Of a DNA stretch of 64,000 nucleotides, positions 35,299 through 43,447 are shown piece by piece. The translations under genes and the position numbers were made by a program. Origin of the DNA: Pantoea sp. WMus005. Its GTDB lineage: Bacteria; Pseudomonadota; Gammaproteobacteria; Enterobacterales; Enterobacteriaceae. The stretch lies in NCBI RefSeq assembly GCF_013415305.1, contig NZ_JACBXU010000001.1, forward strand, positions 1,798,001 to 1,862,000, given 5' to 3'. Positions within the stretch are counted from its first letter, which is position 1. Every line of letters begins with the position of its first letter. A model generated the notes under the pieces. The model made no database searches. It saw only the letters and a program-made list of their open reading frames with translations, and was not told where the DNA came from.

Positions 35299-35727
35299 AT
35301 GAAGATAACAGCTGAAAACGTGACGCTCGGTTGCCGGGCGAAAAACCGCGATGATGTACTGCGACAGGCCGCATTTGAACTGGCAGCCCGTGGCTGTGTA
35401 GATATAGGTTTCAGCAAGGCGTTACTGGACCGCGAAAAAGAGCTTTCGACCTGGATTGGTTCGGGGCTGGCCATGCCACACATTAACCGGCGTGATGCCA
35501 GGCGGGTTAATCGCAGTGCATTCCATTTTTTTCAGTTTCCTGAAGGAGTGTCATGGGACAAAAGCCATGTCGCTTTTCTTGTGGTGGTGGTGGCGGCGAA
35601 AGACGATGAGCATATTGACATGCTTTCAGGTCTTGCCGATCTGCTGGCAGATGAACGGAAAGTAACGAGGCTGTCTCTGGAAACGAATAAAGACGCGTTT
35701 CTGAATATACTGACCGATCAGGAATAA
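35299..35727 (+). CDS. Orphan PTS IIA domain protein (fructose/mannitol type)
   Basis: A 142-residue single-domain EIIA of the PTS_EIIA_2 family. The phosphorylatable histidine is His61 in GSGLAMPH. No IIB or IIC gene is nearby. AGGAG is 7 bases before ATG 35299; a GTG at 35296 is also possible. It follows the MFS sugar porter by 47 bases and is probably co-transcribed, so it may report PTS status to this non-PTS uptake cluster. That role is inference. Confidence 0.85.
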   Translation: MKITAENVTLGCRAKNRDDVLRQAAFELAARGCVDIGFSKALLDREKELSTWIGSGLAMPHINRRDARRVNRSAFHFFQFPEGVSWDKSHVAFLVVVVAAKDDEHIDMLSGLADLLADERKVTRLSLETNKDAFLNILTDQE

Positions 35728-36057
35728 AGCGCTTCTCATCAGGAAACAATCAACCGTCTTTTATCTGTAATCATTTAGAGCGCGGTAAGAACACATATAA
35801 CCGCCATGAGTGAAAGGCAGACACACCAGGGTACATAAAGGTTCATGTTTGCTATGGAATTATATGAAAAACTGGAGAGTGGTTTCTGCATCTCATTCAG
35901 TCTCTGCCCTGCCAGGCCACTCATCACTGACGTTATAATAATGTGGCACAGCAGAACGCGCGGGCTCGTCAGACAGTTGAAGAGCTCAAACAATAGGCCA
36001 GAAATATCCACGATTCCAGGGGCAGTCCCGATAGTCTGCTGCCCCTGGGACCGAAAA
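35728..36057. other. Gap between PTS IIA and SDR genes
   Basis: No confident gene. A leftward 98-codon frame (35775-36071) ends in a hydrophobic stretch but has no recognisable family and no start signal. CCAGGGGCAG (36016-36025) pairs with CTGCCCCTGG (36039-36048), a 10-bp hairpin just beyond the SDR stop codon, without a U-run. This is the left border of the AT-richer SDR/TetR pair. Confidence 0.4.
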
Positions 36058-36939
36058 TTACGCGTCAGCACCGCCTAAAACGGTGTCTAGTTGCATTTCT
36101 TTCAACACACGGTCTTGAATGGGTTGTTTAGCTGCGTTAATTTCATCAACCCCCCAAACTAAGCCAACCGGCGTACGTGTCGGGCGTTTGCCTTGTGGCA
36201 TATCCGCGAGCGCTAAATAGGCGTCTACGACCATTTGTGGATCAGGTGCTTGATCACTCTGCATAAATTTACCGAATTCTTCGAACATAGCAGCAGGAAT
36301 ATGTGCTAAATCACCGTAGCTATCCAGTATGTCTGTGCGTGACGGTTGTTGTCCTGATGCACTTAAACCGGTGGGGAATGGGCCAGGTTGTACGATAGCA
36401 ATATCGATGCCGAAGGGTGCCACTTCGTAGCGTAACCCCTGAAGATAGCCTTCCAGAGCGTGTTTAGTCGCGGCATAGGTAGAAAAATATGGCGCTGAAA
36501 TTTGGCCAACCATGGATGAGGTGTTGATGATCAGGCCTGATCTGGCTTCACGCATAGCAGGCAAAACTGCCTGAATGGTCCGCATAGCACCGTAATAGTT
36601 AGTTTCCATCTGCTCGTGAGCCTGGGCAATGCTAAATGCTTCTGTAATGCCAAGGTACATTACACCGGCATTATTTAGCAAAACATCAATTTTGCCCGCT
36701 TTTTCAAGTACGCTTGCAATGGCTGTTTTGACCGATTCGTCATGGGTAACATCCATATCGACGACATGGATGGAATCACTATAGGCTTCCAGTTCAGCCT
36801 TAACGGTAGCGTTCTTGCCTGTCGGGCCGCGCATTGTGGCGAACACCTGATAGCCTTTATCTGCAAAATCCTTTACTGCTTTTTGACCAAATCCACTGCT
36901 GCTTCCTGTGACCACTATGCTTTTCTTTGCTTCGCTCAT
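36058..36939 (-). CDS. SDR-family oxidoreductase
   Basis: A 293-residue short-chain dehydrogenase/reductase. The cofactor motif TGSSSGFG is near residues 10-17, NNAG follows, and the catalytic set reads NTSSM with YAATKHALEG (Tyr-x-x-x-Lys). The arginine in ATMRG after beta-2 suggests NADP preference. GGAAGGAAACGAAAG precedes the ATG at 36939. It is divergent from a TetR regulator with a strong promoter and several dyads between. Base composition and codon use are more AT-rich than the surrounding core genes, which suggests transfer. The substrate is unknown. Confidence 0.9.
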   Translation of the reverse strand: MSEAKKSIVVTGSSSGFGQKAVKDFADKGYQVFATMRGPTGKNATVKAELEAYSDSIHVVDMDVTHDESVKTAIASVLEKAGKIDVLLNNAGVMYLGITEAFSIAQAHEQMETNYYGAMRTIQAVLPAMREARSGLIINTSSMVGQISAPYFSTYAATKHALEGYLQGLRYEVAPFGIDIAIVQPGPFPTGLSASGQQPSRTDILDSYGDLAHIPAAMFEEFGKFMQSDQAPDPQMVVDAYLALADMPQGKRPTRTPVGLVWGVDEINAAKQPIQDRVLKEMQLDTVLGGADA

Positions 36940-36957
36940 CTTTCGTTTCCTTCCAGA

Positions 36958-37030
36958 TTGAAAATTAAATACCGGCTGGTACAATAAAAGGCAATGTATG
37001 ACATGTCAAATTAAAATACCAGGCAGTATA
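36958..37030. promoter_or_regulatory. Divergent SDR/tetR promoters and operators
   Basis: Leftward: TTGACA (37004-37009) and TATTGT (36981-36986) are 17 bases apart. Rightward: TTGAAA (36958-36963) and TACAAT (36980-36985) are 16 bases apart. The palindrome TGACATGTCA (36999-37008) overlaps the leftward -35. Two similar boxes, TACCGGCTGGTA (36970-36981) and TACCAGGCAGTA (37017-37028), flank it. All are good candidates for the TetR-family operator. Confidence 0.65.
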
Positions 37031-37032
37031 AA

Positions 37033-37641
37033 ATGAATTTACATCCCACTAAGCCTTCAAGAGGGCGGCCTAAGACTCTTGATCGTGACCATGTTTTAGA
37101 TGTAGCAATGGATTCTTACTGGAAAGAGGATATAGGCAGCTTATCCCTTAATGAAATTTGCAGGAGATCAGGTGTATCGAAGCCTGGCCTTTATCGTGAA
37201 TTTTCGAACGAAGATGGCTTAATGAAAGCTGTTCTTATCAGGTACCAGGAACAAGTGCTACGTCCTGTGCAAGAGATGTTAAAGAGTGACTCTCCGTTTC
37301 AGGAAGTCCTTGAGAACCTCGTGTCATTTGCCACGTCAGTGAGTTGTAACCATGAGTCCCCGATGGGGTGTCTTTTTGTAAAAATGCGTGAGGCTCGGAT
37401 GCAATTAGGCGAAGCAACCCGCGCACAAGTCGATTTCCTTGAGGAGCAAGGCTTATCCACTTTCAAAGAATGGGTGAAGCGCTCAAAAGCCAACGGAGAA
37501 TTTTCTGCCGATATGTCTCCAGAGTTTGCAGCGACATATATCGACGCGCAGTTAATTAATGCTTCGTCACTGCTAGCTCATGGAGAAGATCCGCAAACTG
37601 CGAAGAAGATATTATTAGTCGCTTTTTCTATGCTGAGATGA
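37033..37641 (+). CDS. TetR-family transcriptional regulator
   Basis: A 202-residue TetR-type repressor. The N-terminal helix-turn-helix reads LSLNEICRRSGVSKPGLYREF, where the usual tyrosine-phenylalanine pair of the family is kept. The C-terminal ligand domain is not assignable. It diverges from the SDR gene, which it probably represses. One operator-like box (37017-37028) covers the weak ribosome-binding region, which suggests autoregulation. It shares the low GC content of the SDR gene, and a decayed IS6-type transposase begins about 10 bases after its stop. Confidence 0.9.
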   Translation: MNLHPTKPSRGRPKTLDRDHVLDVAMDSYWKEDIGSLSLNEICRRSGVSKPGLYREFSNEDGLMKAVLIRYQEQVLRPVQEMLKSDSPFQEVLENLVSFATSVSCNHESPMGCLFVKMREARMQLGEATRAQVDFLEEQGLSTFKEWVKRSKANGEFSADMSPEFAATYIDAQLINASSLLAHGEDPQTAKKILLVAFSMLR

Positions 37642-37650
37642 TTTATCGCT

Positions 37651-37863
37651 GGGTTCAGCGTGAGTCCCTTTGATTTTTACTTTTACCGGCGTCGTAACAA
37701 CAAAGCGGCCTATCGTTTTCCCGGGAAGATTTTAAATAACGTGAAAGGCTGGCAAATCCCCCGCCTCATCAACACCGATAAAGCCCCGACATAAGGCAGT
37801 GCGCCCGGCCAGCTCAAACGCGAAGGCCGGTGTCGGCGTAACGCTGAACACCGACTGATTACG
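37651..37863 (+). pseudogene. IS6/IS26-family transposase fragment (decayed)
   Basis: Reading in frame from 37651 gives DFYFYRRRNNKAAYRF, then GWQIPRLINTDKAPT, a TAA stop at 37792-37794 where the family has tyrosine, then QLKREGRC and AEHR. These match, in order, the catalytic region of IS26-type transposases (DFYLSPRRN, KKWQIPRFINTDKAPAYG, LKREGRCP, EHRQIKY). The DDE aspartate in NTDKAP is kept, but both ends of the gene and the terminal repeats are missing. The fragment is a remnant of the element that may have brought in the SDR/TetR pair. Confidence 0.82.
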
Positions 37864-37874
37864 CATTTTTGGCT

Positions 37875-37898
37875 GTCCGCTTCTGGCCCGAAGCGGAC
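37875..37898. repeat. Hairpin beyond the transposase remnant
   Basis: GTCCGCTTC-TGGCCC-GAAGCGGAC, a perfect 9-bp stem. No U-run follows. The rest of 37899-38040 holds only a short palindrome GCCTTTAAAGGC (38021-38032) next to the MpaB-like stop codon. Confidence 0.5.
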
Positions 37899-38040
37899 GT
37901 CAGCATCGACACTGATGGCCTGTCGTGGCTAAGTCCAATACGTTAACGGGCTGAGCAAAAGTACCTACCCAGACCCTGATATAACTCATTGCTGTAAAAA
38001 ATCCCTTTATTCGCTCACTTGCCTTTAAAGGCTGAGTATC

Positions 38041-38916
38041 TCAACCCGGATCCCTTCCCATTCTCACCATTGCCCGATACCAGGCACCGCGCTGAATCGA
38101 CCATCTCAACCCGACCGCAATCGCATTAATCTTCTGGTCAATGATCGCCTGCTCAAAGCGGCCGGTTTCACGGCCAGACATTGCCTGCGCCCAGGCTGGC
38201 ATCAGCCCGAAGCCTGACTTAAGCATGATTTTCATCACCGGTTTCGCCTGCCAGCTGGGTGCAGGGGCATTCATCAGCAGTCGCGTCACTTCGGCGGTAC
38301 GCTCATCAAAGCGCAGCTCTGAACGCATCTGTTGCAGATAATCCGCCACATCAACGACGCTTTTCGGCACCTTCTCCGCGCCCAGCGCTTCGGCAATCTG
38401 CGCCGCTTCCTGATAGTACTGATCCTGTTCGGCGCGGCTAAGCTGCGGATTTTTGTAGCGCAGATGGGCGGCCAGAAAACGGCTGGTCTCCGCCACATGC
38501 ACCCAGGTCAGCAGATGCGGATCGCTGGCAGCATAGGGTTTTCCCGCGCTGTCGACGCCGCTGACTTTGAGGTGAATGCGTTTTACGCGCTCGATCAGCG
38601 TCTGTGCATCCTGCAAATTACCGTAGGTCGTCACGGCGATAAACTGACTGGTGCGACGCAGACGGCCCATCATATCTTCGCGGAAATTGGAGTGATCCCA
38701 GACGCCCGCCAGCGCCGCCGGATGCAGCATCTGCAACAGCAGCGCGCTGATCCCGCCGCACATCATAGCGGTGAAATCACCGTGGACGCGCCAGATCACG
38801 CTATCGGGGCCAAACAGACCGGGATCGCCAGGCGGTTGAGAAAGGTCAAATTCATTCATCGACAGGCCATTAAGGCGGAAGACCTGCTGCTGAATGCGGT
38901 CACGCAGATTAATCAT
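38041..38916 (-). CDS. Oxygenase MpaB family (DUF2236) protein
   Basis: A 291-residue protein of the MpaB/latex-clearing-protein-related family. The segments VIWRVHGDFTAMMCGGISAL, MLHPAALAGVWDHSNF and HLLTWVHVAETSRF carry the conserved histidine and arginine residues that bind heme b in characterised relatives. The family includes fungal and rubber-cleaving oxygenases; the substrate here is unknown. The ribosome-binding site is weak. It is the last accessory gene before bglX. Confidence 0.85.
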   Translation of the reverse strand: MINLRDRIQQQVFRLNGLSMNEFDLSQPPGDPGLFGPDSVIWRVHGDFTAMMCGGISALLLQMLHPAALAGVWDHSNFREDMMGRLRRTSQFIAVTTYGNLQDAQTLIERVKRIHLKVSGVDSAGKPYAASDPHLLTWVHVAETSRFLAAHLRYKNPQLSRAEQDQYYQEAAQIAEALGAEKVPKSVVDVADYLQQMRSELRFDERTAEVTRLLMNAPAPSWQAKPVMKIMLKSGFGLMPAWAQAMSGRETGRFEQAIIDQKINAIAVGLRWSIQRGAWYRAMVRMGRDPG

Positions 38917-38936
38917 AGCGGCTCTGATAGTGGATA

Positions 38937-38980
38937 TGATGCGGCGCGCGGTAGCAGGACGCTCACGACGCGCCGCATCA
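38937..38980. repeat. 12-bp inverted repeat between mpaB-like gene and bglX
   Basis: TGATGCGGCGCG (38937-38948) and CGCGCCGCATCA (38969-38980) pair perfectly around a 20-base loop. A second small hairpin CCCTG-CATT-CAGGG lies at 38986-38999, before the bglX stop. Neither has a U-run in the bglX direction. Confidence 0.65.
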
Positions 38981-39012
38981 CCTTCCCCTGCATTCAGGGA
39001 AAAGGCTGACGG

Positions 39013-41310
39013 TTATTGATAGTTGAACTGCGCATCCTGAGTACGCACGGAATCGAGTCCAATCATCACGTTGAATTTGCCGGGCTCCGCAACATGCTGC
39101 ATCTGCTGGTTCCAGAATTTCAGCGCATCGACGTCGATCTTAAAGGTCACGGTTTGCGACTCACCCGCTTTCAGCATGATGCGTTTGAAACCACGCAGCT
39201 CCTGCACCGGACGGCTGATGGACGCGACCGGATCGTTCAGGTACATCTGCACCACCGTCGCGCCATCGCGCTTACCGCTGTTGGTCACCGTGACACTGGC
39301 TTCAATGCTGCCGTCGCGTGGCATGGCTGGCGACGACATTTTGACCGGCGACACGGTGAAAGTCGTGTAGCTCAGGCCGTAACCAAACGGATAGAGCGGA
39401 CCATTAGCTGCATCGTAGTAGTGCGACGTGTACTTGTTCGGCTTAGCAAAGTTGTAAGGACGACCGGTTGGCAGATGGTTGTAGTAGATCGGAATCTGAC
39501 CCACTGAACGCGGGAAGGAGACCGGCAATTTGCCCGACGGGTTGTAGTCGCCGAACAGCACATCGGCGATGGCGTTGCCGCCTTCAGTGCCGCTGAACCA
39601 GGTTTCCAGCATCGCATCAGCCATGCGATCTTCATTCACCACCGACAGCGGGCGTCCGTTCATCAGTACAATCACCAGCGGCTTACCGGTGGCTTTGAGC
39701 GCGGCTAACAGCTTCTGCTGGCTCGGCGGGATCACCAGATCGCTGCGGCTGGAGGCTTCGTGCGCCATACCCTGCGCTTCACCCACGGCGGCGACCACCA
39801 CATCGGCCTGCTTCGCTTTAGCGACCGCGTCATCAATCATCTGTTGCGGTGAACGCGTATCAACAGAAACAGCCTGCTCATAGAGGTTCAGGAAGTCCTG
39901 AATCCCTTTGTTGTCGGTGACGTTCGCGCCCTTCTCATACAGCAGCGTCGCTTTGCCTTCTGTGGCATTGCGCATGCCCTGCAGCAGCGAAACGGATTGC
40001 TTCGCCACGCCCGCCGCAGACCAGCTGCCCATAATGTCGCGCTGGCTGTCTGCCAGCGGACCAATCAGGGCAATGGTGCCCGATTTTTTCAGCGGCAGTG
40101 TTTCCAGACGGTTTTTCAGCAACACGATGCTTTTACGCGCGACGTCGCGCGCTTCAGTCCGATGCAGACGGCTTTCCGCATTGGTATCCTGCGGGTCACT
40201 CTCTTTCGGACCTAAATGGCTGTAGGGATCGTTAAACAGGCCCATGTCATATTTGACGTTAAGCACATGCCGTGCCGCATCATCAATTTCAGCCATGGTA
40301 ACGTCGCCGCTCTTCACCAGCGCAGGCAGATACTTGCTGTAATATTCGTCGCTCATGCTCATATCGACGCCCGACTTCAGAGCGATGCGCACCGCTTCCT
40401 GCGGATCGCTGGCGACGCCATGTTTGATCAGCTCTTTAATCGCACCGTGATCGCTGATGGTGATGCCTTTGAATTTCCACTTATCACGCAGCAGATCTTT
40501 CAGCAGCCAGCTGTCTGCCGTGGCCGGTACGCCATTGATGGAGTTGAGCGCCACCATCACGCCGCCGCTGCCCGCATCCAGTGAGGCTTTGTAGGGCGGC
40601 AGATAGTCCTGGAACATACGCTGCGGACTCATGTCCACGGTGTTGTAATCGCGTCCCCCTTCCACTGCGCCATAGAGTGCGAAATGCTTCACGCTGGTCA
40701 TTACGCTGTAGCGATCGGCCGCGCTTTTTCCCTGCATCGACTGCACCATGCTGCGACCCATTTCGCTGGTGAGATACGTATCCTCACCGAAACCTTCGGA
40801 ACCACGACCCCAGCGCGGTTCGCGGCTGACATCCACCATCGGTGCCCATGTCATATTCAGCCCATCGTCGGCCGCTTCATAGGCGGAGACGCGCCCCACC
40901 TCTTTCACCGCATCCAGATCCCAGCTCGACGCCAGGGCTAAAGGAATCGGGAAAATGGTGCGCTGACCATGAATAACGTCGTAGGCGAAAAACAGCGGGA
41001 TCTTCAGGCGGCTGAGCTGCATCGCCTGATCCTGCATCGCGCGGATATCCTGACGGGTCACAGTATTAAAGATCGCGCCAACCTGACTCTTCTGAATCAT
41101 GTCGCGAATCACTTCTTTCGGATTATCAGGTCCGACGCTGATTAAACGCAGCTGGCCGATTTTCTCGTCCAGCGTCATTTTTTTAAGCAGTTGGTTAACG
41201 AAGGCATCCCGCGCCTGTTCGGTCATCGGGTGGTTACCTTGCACTGTCTCAGCTAAAGCGGGTTGCATCGCGAGGGAGACAGCGAGACTAACAGAGCAAA
41301 TCCATTTCAT
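39013..41310 (-). CDS. bglX: Periplasmic beta-glucosidase BglX
   Basis: A 765-residue GH3 enzyme, the same length as E. coli BglX when started at 41310 (MKWICSVSLA). A signal peptide covers residues 1-20. The catalytic nucleophile is Asp287 in GITISDHGA. The two-domain GH3 core is followed by a C-terminal fibronectin III-like domain (SVTVTNSGKRDGATVVQMYL). The longer upstream frame overlaps the bglX/dld gap and is rejected. bglX and dld are divergent neighbours, as in E. coli. Confidence 0.96.
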   Translation of the reverse strand: MKWICSVSLAVSLAMQPALAETVQGNHPMTEQARDAFVNQLLKKMTLDEKIGQLRLISVGPDNPKEVIRDMIQKSQVGAIFNTVTRQDIRAMQDQAMQLSRLKIPLFFAYDVIHGQRTIFPIPLALASSWDLDAVKEVGRVSAYEAADDGLNMTWAPMVDVSREPRWGRGSEGFGEDTYLTSEMGRSMVQSMQGKSAADRYSVMTSVKHFALYGAVEGGRDYNTVDMSPQRMFQDYLPPYKASLDAGSGGVMVALNSINGVPATADSWLLKDLLRDKWKFKGITISDHGAIKELIKHGVASDPQEAVRIALKSGVDMSMSDEYYSKYLPALVKSGDVTMAEIDDAARHVLNVKYDMGLFNDPYSHLGPKESDPQDTNAESRLHRTEARDVARKSIVLLKNRLETLPLKKSGTIALIGPLADSQRDIMGSWSAAGVAKQSVSLLQGMRNATEGKATLLYEKGANVTDNKGIQDFLNLYEQAVSVDTRSPQQMIDDAVAKAKQADVVVAAVGEAQGMAHEASSRSDLVIPPSQQKLLAALKATGKPLVIVLMNGRPLSVVNEDRMADAMLETWFSGTEGGNAIADVLFGDYNPSGKLPVSFPRSVGQIPIYYNHLPTGRPYNFAKPNKYTSHYYDAANGPLYPFGYGLSYTTFTVSPVKMSSPAMPRDGSIEASVTVTNSGKRDGATVVQMYLNDPVASISRPVQELRGFKRIMLKAGESQTVTFKIDVDALKFWNQQMQHVAEPGKFNVMIGLDSVRTQDAQFNYQ

Positions 41311-41465
41311 CAGGTTGGGTTCTCTTAAGTAACTGCGCAATATCGAATTAACAGGCGGCAGTGTGCCACAAGATGAGAATAGCAGGTAGCGGTCAGGGTC
41401 ACACTGCGTTGTGGTCAGTTGACGTGCTACAGTTAGGACGCACTGATAAGACAAGGGAATTGCTC

Positions 41466-43169
41466 ATGACACAAACCTCTGCCCTGCTTTCTGACCTGCG
41501 CCGCCTGGTCGGCCCCTCTCATCTGCTGACAGAACCTGAACAGACCGCCCGCTATCGCAAAGGCTTTCGCTCCGGCGAAGGTGACGCGCTGGCCGTGGCG
41601 TTTCCTGGTACGCTGCTGGAGCTCTGGCGGGTACTGCAAACGCTGGTGAATGCGGATGTCATCATCCTGATGCAGGCGGCCAATACCGGCCTGACCGAAG
41701 GGTCAACGCCGCATGGCGACGATTACGATCGCCCGCTGGTGATCGTCAGTACCCTGCGACTCGATAAGCTTCAGCTGATTGACAGTGGCCAGCAGGTGCT
41801 GGCGTTCCCCGGCAGTACACTCTATCAGCTGGAAAAAGCGCTCAAGCCGCTGGGGCGCGAGCCTCACTCGGTGATTGGCTCCTCCTGTATTGGTGCCTCG
41901 GTGCTGGGCGGGATCTGCAATAATTCCGGCGGATCACTGATCAAGCGCGGCCCGGCCTACAGCGAAATGGCCCTGTTTGCTCAGATTGATGCACAGGGAA
42001 GACTGAAGCTGGTTAACCATCTGGGTATCGATCTGGGGACCTCACCAGAAGAGATTCTGGGGCGACTGGATGACGATCGCTGGCAGCCTAAAGATGTGCA
42101 GCACGATGGCCGTCATGCTTCCGATCATGAATATGCAGACCGGGTGCGTGAAGTTGATGCCGATACGCCAGCGCGTTACAACGCTGATGCGCGTCGCCTG
42201 TTCGAAGCATCCGGCTGTGCCGGGAAACTGGCGGTCTTCGCGGTGCGACTTGATACCTTCCCCACCGAACCGCAGCAGCAGGTGTTTTACATCGGCACTA
42301 ACGAACCCGCTGTGCTCAACGATATCCGCCGTCACATGCTGGCGCATTTTACTCATTTGCCGGTGGCGGGCGAATATATGCACCGCGACATCTATGACAT
42401 TGCGGAAGTCTATGGCAAAGACACCTTCCTGATGATCGACAAGCTGGGCACCGATAAGATGCCGCTGTTTTTCACGCTGAAGGGGCGGATTGATGCCTGG
42501 CTGAACAAGCTCTCCTTCGTTAAACCGCACTTCAGCGATCGCCTGCTGCAGCGCCTGAGTAAACTGTTTCCGGCGCATCTGCCCAAACGCATGAAGCAGT
42601 ATCGCGATAAATATGAACATCATCTGATGCTGAAGATGTCGGGCGACGGCGTGGCAGAAGCGCGTCAGTTCCTGCGTGACTACTTCCGCGAAGGCGGCGG
42701 CGAGTTCTTTGAGTGTGAAGGCAAAGAAGGTGCGCACGCCTTTCTGCATCGCTTCGCGGCGGCAGGTGCGGCCGTGCGCTACCACGCGGTGCATGCCGAT
42801 GAGGTCGATGATATTCTGGCGCTGGATATCGCCCTGCGCCGCAACGATGCGGACTGGTTTGAAACCCTGCCCGATGAGATTCGCGCATCTTTAAGCCATC
42901 GCCTCTACTATGGTCACTTCTTCTGTCATGTCTTCCATCAGGATTACATCGTCAGAAAAGGGGTCGATGTGCACGCGCTGAAAGCGCAGATGCTGGAGAT
43001 CCTTCAGGCGCGCGGCGCGGAATATCCCGCTGAACATAACGTTGGGCATCTCTATCAGGCGAAACCGCAACTGGCGGCGTTCTATCGCCGGCTCGATCCG
43101 ACTAACAGCTTCAATCCCGGCATTGGCAAAACCAGCAAGCAAAAAGGCTGGGCGGTGAAACAGGTTTAA
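41466..43169 (+). CDS. dld: Quinone-dependent D-lactate dehydrogenase Dld
   Basis: A 567-residue peripheral membrane FAD enzyme that oxidises D-lactate to pyruvate. The FAD-binding segment SVIGSSCIGASVLGGICNNS and the C-terminal HNVGHLYQAKP and DPTNSFNPGIGKTSKQK match E. coli Dld. I start at 41466, where AAGGGAATT precedes the ATG; the frame is open further upstream without a signal. A strong terminator follows. Confidence 0.96.
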   Translation: MTQTSALLSDLRRLVGPSHLLTEPEQTARYRKGFRSGEGDALAVAFPGTLLELWRVLQTLVNADVIILMQAANTGLTEGSTPHGDDYDRPLVIVSTLRLDKLQLIDSGQQVLAFPGSTLYQLEKALKPLGREPHSVIGSSCIGASVLGGICNNSGGSLIKRGPAYSEMALFAQIDAQGRLKLVNHLGIDLGTSPEEILGRLDDDRWQPKDVQHDGRHASDHEYADRVREVDADTPARYNADARRLFEASGCAGKLAVFAVRLDTFPTEPQQQVFYIGTNEPAVLNDIRRHMLAHFTHLPVAGEYMHRDIYDIAEVYGKDTFLMIDKLGTDKMPLFFTLKGRIDAWLNKLSFVKPHFSDRLLQRLSKLFPAHLPKRMKQYRDKYEHHLMLKMSGDGVAEARQFLRDYFREGGGEFFECEGKEGAHAFLHRFAAAGAAVRYHAVHADEVDDILALDIALRRNDADWFETLPDEIRASLSHRLYYGHFFCHVFHQDYIVRKGVDVHALKAQMLEILQARGAEYPAEHNVGHLYQAKPQLAAFYRRLDPTNSFNPGIGKTSKQKGWAVKQV

Positions 43170-43178
43170 TGGCGTTAC

Positions 43179-43220
43179 CGGTCAGCCTGCCTGTCTGAGC
43201 AGGCTGACCGTCATATTTTT
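43179..43220 (+). terminator. Terminator of dld
   Basis: CGGTCAGCCTGC and GCAGGCTGACCG form a 12-bp stem around CTGTCTGA, followed by TCATATTTTT. Confidence 0.92.
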
Positions 43221-43329
43221 GATTGATCTGTTCGTTCCCGGCTGCGGCCCATTTTATTACTAACATCTTTTCAAAAAATTAATTCCCCTTCCCAGATTGC
43301 ACCTTATTAATTCCCCCGTTGTTGGGTTA

Positions 43330-43345
43330 TGCGCAACGTCTCACA
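43330..43345. promoter_or_regulatory. CRP-like site upstream of chiP
   Basis: TGCGC-N6-TCACA has a perfect right half and three of five bases in the left half. It is about 118 bases upstream of the chitoporin start. Confidence 0.4.
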
Positions 43346-43364
43346 AATCGTCACACTGCCATTT

Positions 43365-43387
43365 GATAATTCGCGCCACGAAAAATA
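43365..43387. promoter_or_regulatory. NagC-like operator upstream of chiP
   Basis: ATTCG and CGAAA half-sites in an AT-rich dyad (centre 43376) resemble NagC operators. E. coli chiP is NagC-repressed, which makes the site plausible, but the match is loose. Confidence 0.4.
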
Positions 43388-43447
43388 AATTATCGCCACA
43401 AAAACAATATCTTTATTAAATTGGATCTCATTCAGGGAGGATGAGTG

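Noticed and set aside
35775-36071. 98-codon leftward frame between PTS IIA and SDR genes
   Set aside because: No ribosome-binding site, no family I recognise, and a hairpin lies inside its 5' part; kept only as a note in the gap entry.
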